Assembly (NCBI GenBank): GCA_004352715.1
Contig: SCFE01000056.1
Span: forward strand, 1,791,842 to 1,855,841
DNA: 64,000 bases
Reading direction: 5' to 3'
Source: Hofstenia miamia
Taxonomy: Eukaryota > Xenacoelomorpha > Acoela
The translations under genes and the position numbers were made by a program. The notes under the pieces are model-generated. The model was given only the letters and a program-made list of their open reading frames with translations. It had not been told where the DNA came from and made no database searches. This document shows positions 47,628 to 59,100 of this stretch, in pieces. The number at the start of each line of letters is the position of its first letter. Within the stretch, counting starts at the first letter, position 1.

Positions 47628-48350
47628 TCATTGCTCGCCGATGTTATATATACTGACATTTGGTACCACCATTTCTCTCTTGACAATGCTCTTCATCTTG
47701 CTCCAGATATTCTCGACTGGATTTAACATTGGAAAATATGGTCCAAATCTCTGCACAATAAGTCCAGAGATGTCCTCACACTCCTCAGCCTTTGAATGAC
47801 ATGGATCAGTATTCATAACCAACACTATGTTATCTGGTGTCAAACCATGAGGCAGGTTTGATATTATGTCAGTTACCCACTCCCTGGCAGCTACAGATTT
47901 GAAGGCACCACGATACCTACTCGATTTGAAAAGTTGAAATGGGGAGATGGCTTTAATGAAATGAACATTAGGGCCCCGACATGATGTCAAGAACTTCACT
48001 GCTCTCACTCCTGAGACATCAATATTGTAATCAGCCTTAGTTTCTCTAATAGGTTCTTTAAAGTAGAACTAGGTGTTCTTTCCACCTCAAAAACGATTTC
48101 ACTAATTTGATCTTCAGTTAGTTTCTTTTGCTTCTTTCCCCGCGATGCTTGTATTCCGCCTCACCACTTCTAGCCCAATTATATGTTGTTTTTTGTTTAT
48201 CCCCAATGACTCTGCCAAATCACGCCAATCCCCTCCTTCCTCAGAACAGTTTATAATGCGTTCTCGGTCGGTGGGTCTAAAATACGAAAGGAAAATTTGT
48301 AAACAATAATACGAAAGGGATATTCGACATGTTGGAAATGAGCATGTCAT
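47628..48350 (-). pseudogene. IS630/Tc1-like DDE_3 transposase, internally deleted
   Basis: From ATG at 48350 (minus): after a non-family leader the frame carries a helix-turn-helix region, 'RPTDRERIINCSEEGGDW' and 'RDLAESLGINKK', and after a frameshift 'TTYNWARSGEAEYKHRGERS' and a 'KLTEDQISEIVFEVE' linker. It then jumps, after a deletion, to 'NIDVSGVRAVKFL' and the C-terminal catalytic part. There the family motif V-x-D-N-A-P-C-H-S reads V-M-N-T-D-P-C-H-S, so the second catalytic Asp position is Asn. The last Glu survives in 'MLNPVENIWSKMKS'. The part with the first Asp is missing. It lies inside the left arm; the matching place in the right arm has no transposase. If this family moved the big element, this copy can no longer do so. 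Confidence 0.75.
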
Positions 48351-48639
48351 TATTAAATTTTGACTAATTACTAGAAATTCTTCATACGTAAAGTTATTTA
48401 TCAGTTATGTTATATTAACTATTTTAGTACCTTAAAATTTATTCATTATGCATTTGCTTTCACTATTAAATCTAATGTTTTTTTTACAAAAATTAGCTGT
48501 GTTTCGTTAATATATTGTAGCATTATAAAATAAGAAAAGGAGTGATTTATTCATTTTTACTTTGCATATTTGATTTTTTTTAAAGTTAAACCTATTTTTT
48601 CATTTTTCCTTTACTAATTTATCATATTTTTCATGATTA

Positions 48640-49140
48640 TTCAAAGTTTTATCTACTTTCGTACAATTACTAAAATACTAAAGGGAGCTAATTCTTTGCA
48701 AGTACTCTGAACTTTCGAATTATTTAATGATAATTATTTAATTTATTGCATTTTTCATCGTTTTCTTTAACATTTATTGAGATTTTGTTGTACTTTTTCA
48801 TCGTTTTTCTAGTTTTTATCTCCCTTTCGCTAAATTACTAAAATACAAAAGGGAGTTAATTTATGGTAATTTCGATTAGTTCTTCAAATATTTAAGAATT
48901 GTAATGTAATTTAATGCATTTTTAATTGTTTTCTATATTTATTTTGGCGATTTCGCTGTGTTTTTCATAGTTATTCTAGGATTCATCTTCCTTTCGCTAA
49001 ATTACTAAAATACGAAAGGGAGCTAATTTATGGTAATTACATTGTCAGTTGTTTTCGTCTTTTTTCAAAGTGACTTCTTTGTATTTTTTAAATAGTTTTT
49101 CCAGAACTAATCTTCCTTTCCGTAAATTACTAAAAATATA
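48640..49140 (+). repeat. ~170-bp palindrome-bearing units, left arm
   Basis: Three to four units, each with CCTTTCGCTAAATTACTAAAATACGAAAGG-type words (an imperfect palindrome whose arms are CCTTTCG and CGAAAGG, seen at about 48665, 48830, 48995 and 49110). Between them are ATGGTAATT, AATTGTAATG and TTTCATAGTTATTCTAG blocks. Inverse copies are at 53630-54250. Confidence 0.8.
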
Positions 49141-49196
49141 GGTTACTAATACATTGAAATAAAATCCGAACAGTGAAGGAGTGTCACGCCTCTAAC

Positions 49197-49371
49197 NNNN
49201 NNNNNNNNNNNNNNNNNNNNNNNNNNNNNNNNNNNNNNNNNNNNNNNNNNNNNNNNNNNNNNNNNNNNNNNNNNNNNNNNNNNNNNNNNNNNNNNNNNNN
49301 NNNNNNNNNNNNNNNNNNNNNNNNNNNNNNNNNNNNNNNNNNNNNNNNNNNNNNNNNNNNNNNNNNNNNNN
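49197..49371. other. Assembly gap with the same 30 bases on both sides
   Basis: CGAACAGTGAAGGAGTGTCA plus ten further bases stand immediately before the N run (49167-49196) and again immediately after it (49372-49401). Either a contig-end overlap or the edge of a tandem repeat. Confidence 0.85.
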
Positions 49372-49442
49372 CGAACAGTGAAGGAGTGTCACGCCTCTAA
49401 CAGGTGATTGGTCCGAATAAGCTATTGAAATATTTTATGCTA

Positions 49443-49510
49443 GGGACTCGACAGGAGTTGAACCTGTATCTTACCATGCAAGATGGTAGTGTTCCACACA
49501 ACAAGAATCC
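49443..49510 (-). tRNA. tRNA-like sequence, probably not a working gene
   Basis: On the minus strand there is a perfect B-box GGTTCAACTCC inside a 5-bp T stem (ACAGG/CCTGT). An anticodon-arm-like hairpin (TACCA/TGGTA, 7-base loop) and a 6-bp acceptor-like pairing (GGATTC/GAGTCC) complete a 68-base cloverleaf-like fold. Against a working tRNA: position 33 is C instead of T, the D arm is poor (GTGT/ACAC with 3-base loop) and the A-box is weak. It could be a pseudo-tRNA, a mitochondrial-type insert or the head of a SINE. Confidence 0.4.
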
Positions 49511-49744
49511 GCAAACAATCTTTTACCGAATTTACACAATCGAAAAGGCACATAACATATATACTAAGGGGGCGGAGGTGCCGAATAATTCCACGCCAAT
49601 TGCACGGGACAAAACAAAAACTATTAAAATGTCGTGAAACCGGATTTTTACTCAAGAGTTTTATAACCTAAAGTGTAGCCGAGAAAGGAAACTAAATCAC
49701 TAATATTAAATCCGAAAATCACGACTGTTCAATTTTCCAACAAG

Positions 49745-49800
49745 TGGGCTTGAACTCGAACTCTCAAAAGTATATCAAAAGTCCGATGATTAATACTAAA
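49745..49800 (-). ncRNA. tRNA-Lys-like segment (anticodon and T arm)
   Basis: On the minus strand: CATCGGACTTTTGATATAC, then GAGAGTTCGAGTTCAAGCCC. The first part resembles the anticodon arm of animal tRNA-Lys (CATCAGACTTTTAAT) with loop CTTTTGA. The second resembles its T arm, with a degenerate B-box. The 5' half is not recognisable. Probably a tRNA-derived repeat rather than a gene. Confidence 0.4.
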
Positions 49801-50204
49801 AATACGAAAAGATTTCTGTCTATGATAAGGTTTCAACACCACAACAATTCAAGTCAATGTCACTCAAAATTTAATTAGTGAATCAGACTATTTCTAAAAC
49901 CAAATGATCATACAGGATTGTAAGAATAATTTTGCCTTATTTTCTTATACTGCAAGTTCAATACTATGTATAAATATAAGTTTGATTTTAAAAGCTTATT
50001 TTCAAACTTAATCTTGAACTAGTAATTGGCTAAATACCTCAAATAAATCGAACTAGCTTATGCTTTATTTTGTAATAATTTTTAATACAAGACGAAATAT
50101 GAACCAAATTCTGGTAGCGATTTTATAATGTAGATTACTACTAAGAAGGCCAAAACTTAACTGCTAAAGAGTTCTTAAATCACTAATGTCTAAGTTAACA
50201 AAAA

Positions 50205-50260
50205 GGTTGTCGACTCGAGCCTCTAAAATTTTATCAAATGCACGGTGAATTATAATTAAT
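50205..50260 (-). ncRNA. Diverged tRNA-like segment
   Basis: The minus strand has a GTGCATTTGATAAAATTTTAG stretch followed by AGGCTCGAGTCGACAACC, in the same spacing as the tRNA-Lys-like segment about 460 bases away. The flanking TAAATCACTAAT word is also shared, so the two are diverged units of one tandem repeat. Confidence 0.3.
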
Positions 50261-50599
50261 AAATCCCAAAGTGATTCTCTATTATTTTAAAAGTTAAACA
50301 GACAACACTTCTTATTAAATGTCTTGCGATATTTGACAATTCACTGTTTTCCTTTTTATCAACAAAAGAGGGCACGGTAATACTGAAATTTGAGTTACTC
50401 TCTTGAGCTATCACAAAACCAAAATAGGCTAATGTAAATTAAATTTTAAGACGGGTCTTTCCAAAATCTAATGTGAAACGACCAATTTTTTTAGCAACAC
50501 GGAACACCTCTGATCAGGGCTACTTGCTTGTATCTTAATAACCCACAATGTCTCACATGAATTTAATATAAACCAAATGTTTTCCTCTCAGAAGAGTAA

Positions 50600-51599
50600 N
50601 NNNNNNNNNNNNNNNNNNNNNNNNNNNNNNNNNNNNNNNNNNNNNNNNNNNNNNNNNNNNNNNNNNNNNNNNNNNNNNNNNNNNNNNNNNNNNNNNNNNN
50701 NNNNNNNNNNNNNNNNNNNNNNNNNNNNNNNNNNNNNNNNNNNNNNNNNNNNNNNNNNNNNNNNNNNNNNNNNNNNNNNNNNNNNNNNNNNNNNNNNNNN
50801 NNNNNNNNNNNNNNNNNNNNNNNNNNNNNNNNNNNNNNNNNNNNNNNNNNNNNNNNNNNNNNNNNNNNNNNNNNNNNNNNNNNNNNNNNNNNNNNNNNNN
50901 NNNNNNNNNNNNNNNNNNNNNNNNNNNNNNNNNNNNNNNNNNNNNNNNNNNNNNNNNNNNNNNNNNNNNNNNNNNNNNNNNNNNNNNNNNNNNNNNNNNN
51001 NNNNNNNNNNNNNNNNNNNNNNNNNNNNNNNNNNNNNNNNNNNNNNNNNNNNNNNNNNNNNNNNNNNNNNNNNNNNNNNNNNNNNNNNNNNNNNNNNNNN
51101 NNNNNNNNNNNNNNNNNNNNNNNNNNNNNNNNNNNNNNNNNNNNNNNNNNNNNNNNNNNNNNNNNNNNNNNNNNNNNNNNNNNNNNNNNNNNNNNNNNNN
51201 NNNNNNNNNNNNNNNNNNNNNNNNNNNNNNNNNNNNNNNNNNNNNNNNNNNNNNNNNNNNNNNNNNNNNNNNNNNNNNNNNNNNNNNNNNNNNNNNNNNN
51301 NNNNNNNNNNNNNNNNNNNNNNNNNNNNNNNNNNNNNNNNNNNNNNNNNNNNNNNNNNNNNNNNNNNNNNNNNNNNNNNNNNNNNNNNNNNNNNNNNNNN
51401 NNNNNNNNNNNNNNNNNNNNNNNNNNNNNNNNNNNNNNNNNNNNNNNNNNNNNNNNNNNNNNNNNNNNNNNNNNNNNNNNNNNNNNNNNNNNNNNNNNNN
51501 NNNNNNNNNNNNNNNNNNNNNNNNNNNNNNNNNNNNNNNNNNNNNNNNNNNNNNNNNNNNNNNNNNNNNNNNNNNNNNNNNNNNNNNNNNNNNNNNNNN
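50600..51599. other. 1000-N placeholder gap
   Basis: Exactly 1000 Ns, a conventional scaffold placeholder of unknown true size. Long reading frames across it are meaningless. Confidence 0.95.
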
Positions 51600-51655
51600 G
51601 ATTGAACTCAAACTTCAGAAAATATATCAAAAGTCTGATGAATAATACTAAAAAT
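51600..51655 (-). ncRNA. tRNA-Lys-like segment, second copy
   Basis: The minus strand reads CATCAGACTTTTGATATAT, closer to tRNA-Lys than the copy at 49745, then CTGAAGTTTGAGTTCAATC at the gap edge. The T arm is decayed and cut by the gap. A further diverged one lies at 52017-52072, with GTGCTTTTGAT and AGGCTCGAGTCAACAACC. Confidence 0.35.
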
Positions 51656-52412
51656 ACGAAAAGACTCCTGTTTATGATAAGGTATCAACACCACAATGAT
51701 TTGTCTATTTTCAATATGAAATGAGCTTACAGTATTGTTAAAATCGTTTATCTTACTTTCTTAAACCCAGGTTCAAAACTTTATGCAATTGTAAGTTTGA
51801 TTTTACCAGCTGATTTTCAAACTTATTCTTGACTAATAATTTACTAAACTCCTCAAATAAATCGAACTCGCTTAGGTTTTATTTTGTAATAGACTTTAAT
51901 ACAAGACGAAATATAAACCAAATTCTGGTAGCGATTTTATAATGTAGATTACTACTAAGAAGGCCAAAACTTAACTGCTAAAAAGTTCCTAAATCACTAA
52001 TGTCTAAGTTAACAAAATGGTTGTTGACTCGAGCCTCTAAAATTTTATCAAAAGCACGGTGAATTATAATTAATAAAACCCGAAGTGGTTCTCTATTATT
52101 TTAAAAGTTAAACAGACAACACTTCTTTATAAATGTCTTGCGATATTTGACAATTCACTGTTTTCCTTTTTATCAACAAAAGAGGGCACGGTAATACTGA
52201 AATTTGAGTTACTCTCTTGAGCTATTACAAAACCAAAATAGGCTAACGTAAATTAAATTTTAAGACGGGTCTTTCCAAACTCTAATGTGAAATGACCAAT
52301 TTTATTAACAACATGGAACACCTCTGATCAGGGCTACTTGCTTGTATTTTAATAACCCACAATGTCTCACACGAATTTAATATAAACCAAATGTTTTCCT
52401 CTCAGAAGAGTA
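51600..52412 (+). repeat. ~0.8-kb repeat, copy 2 (starts at 1000-N gap)
   Basis: Second copy of 49739-50599. After GAAGAGTAA it runs on into unique sequence. Direct repeats facing a gap may be a second haplotype or true tandem units. Confidence 0.85.
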
Positions 52413-53629
52413 ATTTATACGTACAATTTTTATGCAATATCAACACAGCGTTACGTTGCTTAGAATTTCCTTAAAGGTCTTTCTTGACTAACACTGTTTG
52501 AAGTTATTTTACAAAGAACAAAGTTTACTAGGATGCCTCTCGCCCCTAATGTATTTACGACTAAACTTAATGTTTAACGAGTTTCTAATTTGCACAGAGA
52601 GAGAGAACACGCTAATGTTCTAAGACAATTCTTGTTCTTTTTAAGGTTAATTCAATTAAAGGACTCTGTATTTTAAATCAATCCCGACGTATTTTTTCCA
52701 CACAAAACTCCTTTGTACTTCTGAATGTTAAAGATAGTTTTTACTTCAAAACAGTCGATACTTATTTCTTTAAAACAATGCCAACTTACTTTTGTTGCAC
52801 TTTTACTTAGAAATTTTACTCTCTCAAAAATAAATTAAAATTCAAATATAAAACAAATGATGCTTATTTATTTTACAACAGGAGAATGCTTATACAAATC
52901 TCAACAATAAACGAATCAAATAACTAAAGTCACATGTTATAATTACTGATATATGAAACCTACAAAGTTAATGATTATGATATCAATTTCAAAACCTTTA
53001 CCTGACGATCACAACGAAAGTAGGAATAACTTCTAAATCAACCAAGAAATGTCTTTTTGCTAATTCTGTAATTGCAGTCTTTGCTCGATAGTTCTTTTGT
53101 GTGTTTTCTATGAAGTTTTGAATGTTTTTATACCCTGTCCTACGTCAGTGTCCTGTGGTTGGATAACTATTTCCAGTTCCAAAATTAGCTTGACATTTTT
53201 AACCAATTTTAGCGTTTAATGCCACATCAGTTATCCCCTCGTTGTTTTGAGTACCACCTCATTAACAGTTCTTTTGTCTTTTATTTTAACTCATTAAGTA
53301 CTTAAAAAGCTTGTTAACCATCTTTTTACCACATAGTAACCTCTTAAGCTGATGCGATATTCTCCATTTTCTTCAAAGCCATTTCTTTTCAGTAAAATTT
53401 AAAATTTAGTGAGACGCAATCTTTAATTCCTTTTCAGAATTAATTTTTAGCCGAAAAATTATTTTACGCAGTTTGAATTCCAGAAATTTTCAAAATTCCA
53501 ATTTTACCACAAGAGGGTAAAAAATGATGAGATACTAAGGGTAATGTACAACAGTTAAAAAATATTACAATTAAACAAGAAAGGAAAAAACAATAATGTC
53601 TTTTACATGTATGGGTTTTTTAGTCGTGC
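52413..53629. other. Centre of the large element, no gene seen
   Basis: No open frame of note on either strand. 53130-53290 is slightly GC-richer. I cannot tell whether this is original cargo or a further insertion. Confidence 0.5.
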
Positions 53630-54250
53630 CTTACCGCCCTTTCATATTTTAGTAATTTAGCGAAAGGAAGATGAACTCTAGAATAACTATGAAAAACACA
53701 GCGAAATCGCAAAAATAAATATAGAAAACAATTAAAAATGCATTAAATTACATTACAATTCTTAAATATTTGAAGAATTCAACGAAATTACCATAAATTA
53801 ACTCCCTTTCGTATTTTAGTAATTTAGCGAAAGGAAGATGAATCTTAAACTATCCAGAAATATGATAAGGTAGTAAGAGCAAAAAATGAGTAGAATTTCC
53901 AAAAAAATAATATATACAAAGCAAAAGTGGAAAAATCGCTCCCTTTCGTATATGATTAGCATACTATGTATTAACGGAAAACGACTAATCTATACTATGT
54001 ATTAACGGAAAACGACTAATCTTCGTAAAAACAATAAAATTACTAAAAAATAAAATCAAATGCATAATGAATAAGTTATAGATGATTAAAATGGTTAATA
54101 TTAAACATAACTGACACATAACTTGACACTTCAATAATTGCTAGTAAGGTAGTTGCCAGTTCAGATTCAGATGAAATTATATACTGACATGCTTATTTCT
54201 AACATGTCACATCTCCCTTTCGTATTTTTGTTTACAAATTTACCTTTCGT
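53630..54250 (-). repeat. Palindrome-bearing units, right arm
   Basis: Inverse counterpart of 48260-49050: CCCTTTCGTATTTTAGTAAT words at about 53637, 53803, 53939, 54212 and 54242. ACATGTTAGAAATAAGCATG also matches the left arm near 48330. A 35-base CTATACTATGTATTAACGG unit is doubled at about 53960-54020. Confidence 0.8.
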
Positions 54251-54349
54251 ATTTTAGACCTACCCGTTCTTGGTCTTTAATGTTAGATTCGTTGTATTTA
54301 CGATTATTATTCATGTTATTTCAAAGTATTGAGTAATAACTGAAAGGAA

Positions 54350-55274
54350 ATTTGATCAATTTCAATAGGACATTGATTAAATTTGAATTTGAAATGTTTG
54401 AAATTCAACATAGAGATGGATCATCATCAAGGGAAAATGGAGCAAATTGAATTGGAAATATCGCTAATACAATTAGAAATATCTTAACATAGATTGGAAA
54501 TTGATGAATAATAAATGAAATATTTAATTTGACATAGAAATGTCCCATTATAAGCTTGATATGGTGTAGTTTAAATTTTAACCGTTGATATATTTCATCG
54601 TAAATAAAAATGTTTTTATGTAAATTTTTAACATAATTAGCTTAAATTGTAATTATTTATATACCTTATCGTAAATAAAAACATTCTTGTTGAAATTTTT
54701 GAAATCATTTTGTTTAAAGTGTAATAATTTATATATTTCATCGTAAATAAAAATATTATTTATGTAAATTTTAACATTATTAATTTAAATTGTAATTATT
54801 TATATACTTTATCATGTTAATAAAAACGTTTTTTATGTAAACTTATAACATTACTAGTTTAAATTTTACAGTTTATGTATTTCATCTTAAATAAAAACGT
54901 TTTTATGTAAATTTTTAATATGATTCGTTTATCTTGTAATGATTTAGATATTTTATCAAAAATAAAAACGTTTATTGTGGTAAATTTGGACATCATTTGA
55001 TTAGATTGCAAATGTTTATATGTTTCATTCTAAATAACACCGTTTTTTATTTTACATCTTTAAATGTATTTGATTATATTGTAACCGTTTATATATTACA
55101 TTTTAAATAAAAACGTTGTTTTTGTTGTTTATTTTTGTTGCAAACGTTAACTTGTTTTAATAATGACTTGTTTATTAACCATTAATTTAAACGCTATGGT
55201 GTGAACTTCATAACGTACAAAAAATACAAAATGTGATGTAGTCCTGCCTCATTCCCATCCACCAACGAAGTTAC
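54350..55274 (-). repeat. Right inverted arm, outer part
   Basis: 54350-54570 is the inverse of 47150-47370. 54590-55110 holds about seven degenerate ~70-bp units. 55110-55274 is the inverse of the left terminus 40394-40590. The 14-unit array of the left arm has no counterpart here. Confidence 0.85.
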
Positions 55275-56103
55275 TACGAATATAATCAATGTTTTCATGT
55301 TCACCAATTTCTGATAAAATTATAAAAGCATTGGCCAATTCAACATCTTCTTTCACTTGGTGAAAAGCTGCTCCACAGATAGTGATTTGATGTGGATTTC
55401 AAAACAGTCGCTTGAGTAAGTGATATGATTTTGAAATTACGTGGTTATTTGTGAATTTCAAATATATTAGTGAATATCTATAGATAATGCAAAGTAATAA
55501 ACAGAAATATTATGTTCTAATGTGTAGTTAATCATTTTGCAATCATTTCCTCAAAATGATCTGTTTTGAGATTAGCAGCAATCATAGTCCCCTATTATCC
55601 ATATATTGTAAGAAACTTTATTTTAATGCTTTCAATGGTTAATATGTCGTTTCATCTTTTCAATTTGGGGAAAAAACTTCATAACATTTGAATTCACTGA
55701 CTGTCTCCGACTATTTTCAGAGTAATTAGCATATTTAGTTTGCTTGTTTTCATCATCGCACATTTAAATATTAATATATTCAGAAATTCCTTCATTGCAC
55801 TTGGGGAAAGTAATAAATTTTGTCTTGTCGATATTAAGCTTTAATTTATTCCTCTTTACAAGTAAATTTAGGCCTTAAATAATTTTTGCTTACAATCTGG
55901 TTACTTCATAAAAAAGTCTGCATTTCCAATGACAAATAAAACATTTGGATATTTTTATATAGCTACAATATTTATTGTATCAGCACAGTTTCTTCAAAAA
56001 GATTGTAAGAGAATTTTCCTCATTAATTGATATGGAGGGGCTCCGTCCCGTGGATTCAGTCATTCACATTACAAGTTTTTGTGAACTTTAAATCATATAT
56101 ATA

Positions 56104-56140
<37 letters not shown>

Positions 56141-59100
56141 GTAANATTAATCATTAATATCAATATAATTATGATGGTCAATGCAATAACAACATAGCTC
56201 ATGTGCTAATTGTTTTGCGTGAAGACTACACTTTTTATATATTTCAGCTGCCGCCGATCACTAGAAAAAGGCAAATCAGTTCATAAGTTCAACAACTGTG
56301 ACCATAGATAAACCAGGAGTAAGAAGTATTGTAAGGTTCTTTGGAAAATATTCAATCCAAAATCAAACACAACTTGAATTGATAAGAAGTCATGAAATAG
56401 TGAAGACTTACTTTCCCTGCTCGGGTTCAGATGGCCAGAGAATTCTGAAAAGGACAGAACAATAGTCAAAATTTACAATGGGGTTTAGGACGCATGAAGT
56501 CGTAAAATGAAATCCATACAGATTCATGGATAATGTCACAAGTACGCAAAGTAACAGAACAGAATATCATTGGAGAGATGAAAATGCCTAACAACTGAGG
56601 ATCTCGGAGCATTTCTACTAATATGTTCATAAAAGACAACAGATGTGCCAAAACTAAAATCTTCATTTCTAATGGAAGTGCACCGATGTTTGTAAAAAAT
56701 AACTATAAGAAACTTAAGCAATAATAAATTTCTAATATGAAGTGTCAGAACTACGTTACTAGTTGCATGGGAAATCAATAGAAGCATGTCTGCAGGAGAG
56801 ACAGCAAATTTTAGACTCTTACTAGAGAGGAAAAGAACAAAGAGCATCACATATTTGAATAGCTTAGTGTTGTGCATAAGAAGTGCCATAAAAAAAGCGA
56901 AAGGAAAATGTATTGCAAATATCAAGAAAAGATTACAATATGCTTACAGATTTTCAATGTGCATTGAAAATTACACAGTAGAGAGTCACCAGAAAATTAA
57001 TAACAAAACAAGAAAGACCGGCCAACTTTGTTCAACCTGGTTAATCTATTAACCATCAAAATGATCGCTTCGGTTAATCAAATTTAATCTAAACCATACA
57101 TAACATTCAGGTATCATCTTTGTGTTTAATTATAGTATCATTTAAAAAAACTGCAATCACATTACCTATTCAAGCTAACCAAATTCTCTAACCATCATCA
57201 AGTTTTCAAATATAGATGGTTTTGAAATTTATCAAAAACGGAATTTTTTGATATACGTATCCTCAAAATTCATACATATTCTCAAGACTTACATACTTGG
57301 TATTTTCGGAAAATGGTTAACTTGAAAAAGAAACGGATAAAACAGGGAACATCACTGACTAAAATTTTTCGTTGCAACAGGAACACATATAATAATATAT
57401 AACCCAACATAAGTGAAGTGCTCTCATTAATCAAAAAGCTTCCTTGACATCTGAATTTGGGCAGCAACCTAACCTTATCGAATAATTAACATCAATATTT
57501 AGTGTTGTTCAAACATAAAAATTATGAATAATTCTGTTTTCAATTAACAGAATAAATAGAGAAAAAAATCTTATTGACATGGAAATTGCAATATCAAATA
57601 TTCAAATTAAAAGCTAAAAGAAAAATTAAATTCTATTTTAATTCAATTGACTTCATTATTTTTAACGATCACATTCAAACACGAATAAGTAAAAATCCAT
57701 GGACACTCTTTGATTACGTAGTTGTTGACCTTTTCATGATCATTGTATTATAAATTGTGTTGAGATTGTCTACTCAAAATTTTTAAATATTTATTAGGAA
57801 AAGAATCATGGGACAACGTTGTTCGACACGTCGATGTAGATCTGTTTGATGGTTTTTAAGCACCTTTGAAAGCTATGTAAATAATTATATTAATAAAAAA
57901 ACTAGTTTCCAAGGTTTTTAAAAAAATTGGCTAAAACCTTTCATAAAACAAATTATAAAAATGAACTTAGCCTACGAAACACATACGTCTTTTAAATTTA
58001 TTAAAATTTATAAGGCGCATAAATTAACAGGAAGCAAATTAAGTATTGCAATTCGACAAGTTCAAAATTGCTGACAACCTTTTAGATTCTAAGGAAAAAT
58101 CGTGTTTCATTAACAATGTTTTAAATTGTGCATAATCCAATAAATTCTATTGAAAATAATAATAATCCAGTTGTGACAAAAACTTGCCATTTTTAATAGA
58201 TTTAATGATATGTTCCTAAATTTAGGAAAATATTATGGCCAAAACATTCCCTTCATAAGTAATCAAATAAAACGTAGTTTTCGTATAGATTTGGCATTAA
58301 ACCAGAATGCCAAAGGCTATATCAAAACTGAAAACTAGCAAAGCCATTTATAATACCAGTGCTCTTCCTAGCATTTTTTTATAATTATAGAAAAGCTAGT
58401 TTCTGAATAATTTATCGTATAATATATGTCACTAAAGAAAGACATTGCTTAGCACCTGCATTTAAATAAATTATTTAAAGTAAAAATTTTCCTTCTTATT
58501 CTAGTGACACTTACAATGCTTATCAATTAGCAAGACACGAACAAAGCATTGCAATTTAAAGTACTAAAATTGTCCATATGTAAAACACTTCACCAATTCT
58601 GAAAAAAATGCATATTCATAAAAATGCTTTGAGATTAAGCTATACTCTATTGAAAATTTTAATACTAGTGAACTTAGTGAAATGTTTCTAAACGTAGGGA
58701 AGTATTAAGATTACTCTCCCTAAGAGAGCAAAACTTCGCTTAGATTTGTCACTGAGAAAAAAATATGGAATATTTATAAACTCTAAGCTAATACATCAAA
58801 TAAGCCTACCTGGCCATTAAGGAATGTGCAAAGCTCTTACATCTTTAATAGGCATAGCAAATATATATGCAGGATGTGCTAAAAATTATTTTTTGTAATA
58901 TTAGAACTTTTTTTATCAAAGATTTTTCAAGGTAATTCGTACCTATTAAAATTATGGATTTTCCTAAGTTATATTAAATATTGAGACAGTTTCAGTAACA
59001 ACGAATGAGAGATCTGAACCCTTGTTTGCAGATCCTGTGCGTGAACATCACATTCATTAACAAGGTAATTCAATTTTGCATTGTCACACACGTTTGAATT

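Larger units (their letters stand above)
49739..50599 (+). repeat. ~0.8-kb repeat, copy 1 (ends at 1000-N gap)
   Basis: Repeated at 51600-52412. The last ~500 bases of the copies agree at about 97%; an inner part (about 49870-50040) is clearly more diverged. It ends TTTCCTCTCAGAAGAGTAA at the gap edge. No gene. Contains two tRNA-like segments. Confidence 0.85.
40394..55274. mobile_element. 14.9-kb foldback-like element with long inverted arms
   Basis: The two ends are inverted copies: 40394 reads GTAACTTCGTTGGTGGATGG on the plus strand, and the same words run leftward from 55274. Similarity continues for at least 190 bases at roughly 87% by eye, then through AT-rich repeat units on both arms. 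Further in, 47150-47370 and 48260-49050 correspond to the inverse of 53630-54570. Arms are therefore kilobases long and built of tandem units, as in foldback-type transposons. No unambiguous target duplication is seen (TTAGTC on the left, TACGAA on the right). The superfamily is undecided; a decayed IS630/Tc1-like transposase lies within the left arm. The centre (49.15-53.6 kb) is different DNA with tRNA-like segments. Confidence 0.7.

Noticed and set aside
49443-49510. Functional nuclear tRNA gene
   Set aside because: C at position 33, a poor D arm and a weak A-box argue against a working gene; kept only as tRNA-like.
50553-51630. Reading frames of over 300 residues across the 1000-N gap
   Set aside because: Almost all residues are unknown; the length comes only from the placeholder Ns.
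40394-55274. Maverick/Polinton identity for the 14.9-kb element
   Set aside because: Size would fit, but no DNA polymerase B, retroviral-type integrase, ATPase or protease frame is visible and the termini and arm structure differ.
56281-57052. Overlapping hydrophobic frames on the minus strand, a possible receptor
   Set aside because: Fragments are in different frames, lack ATG starts and show only one motif-like word; could be a decayed gene but not supportable.
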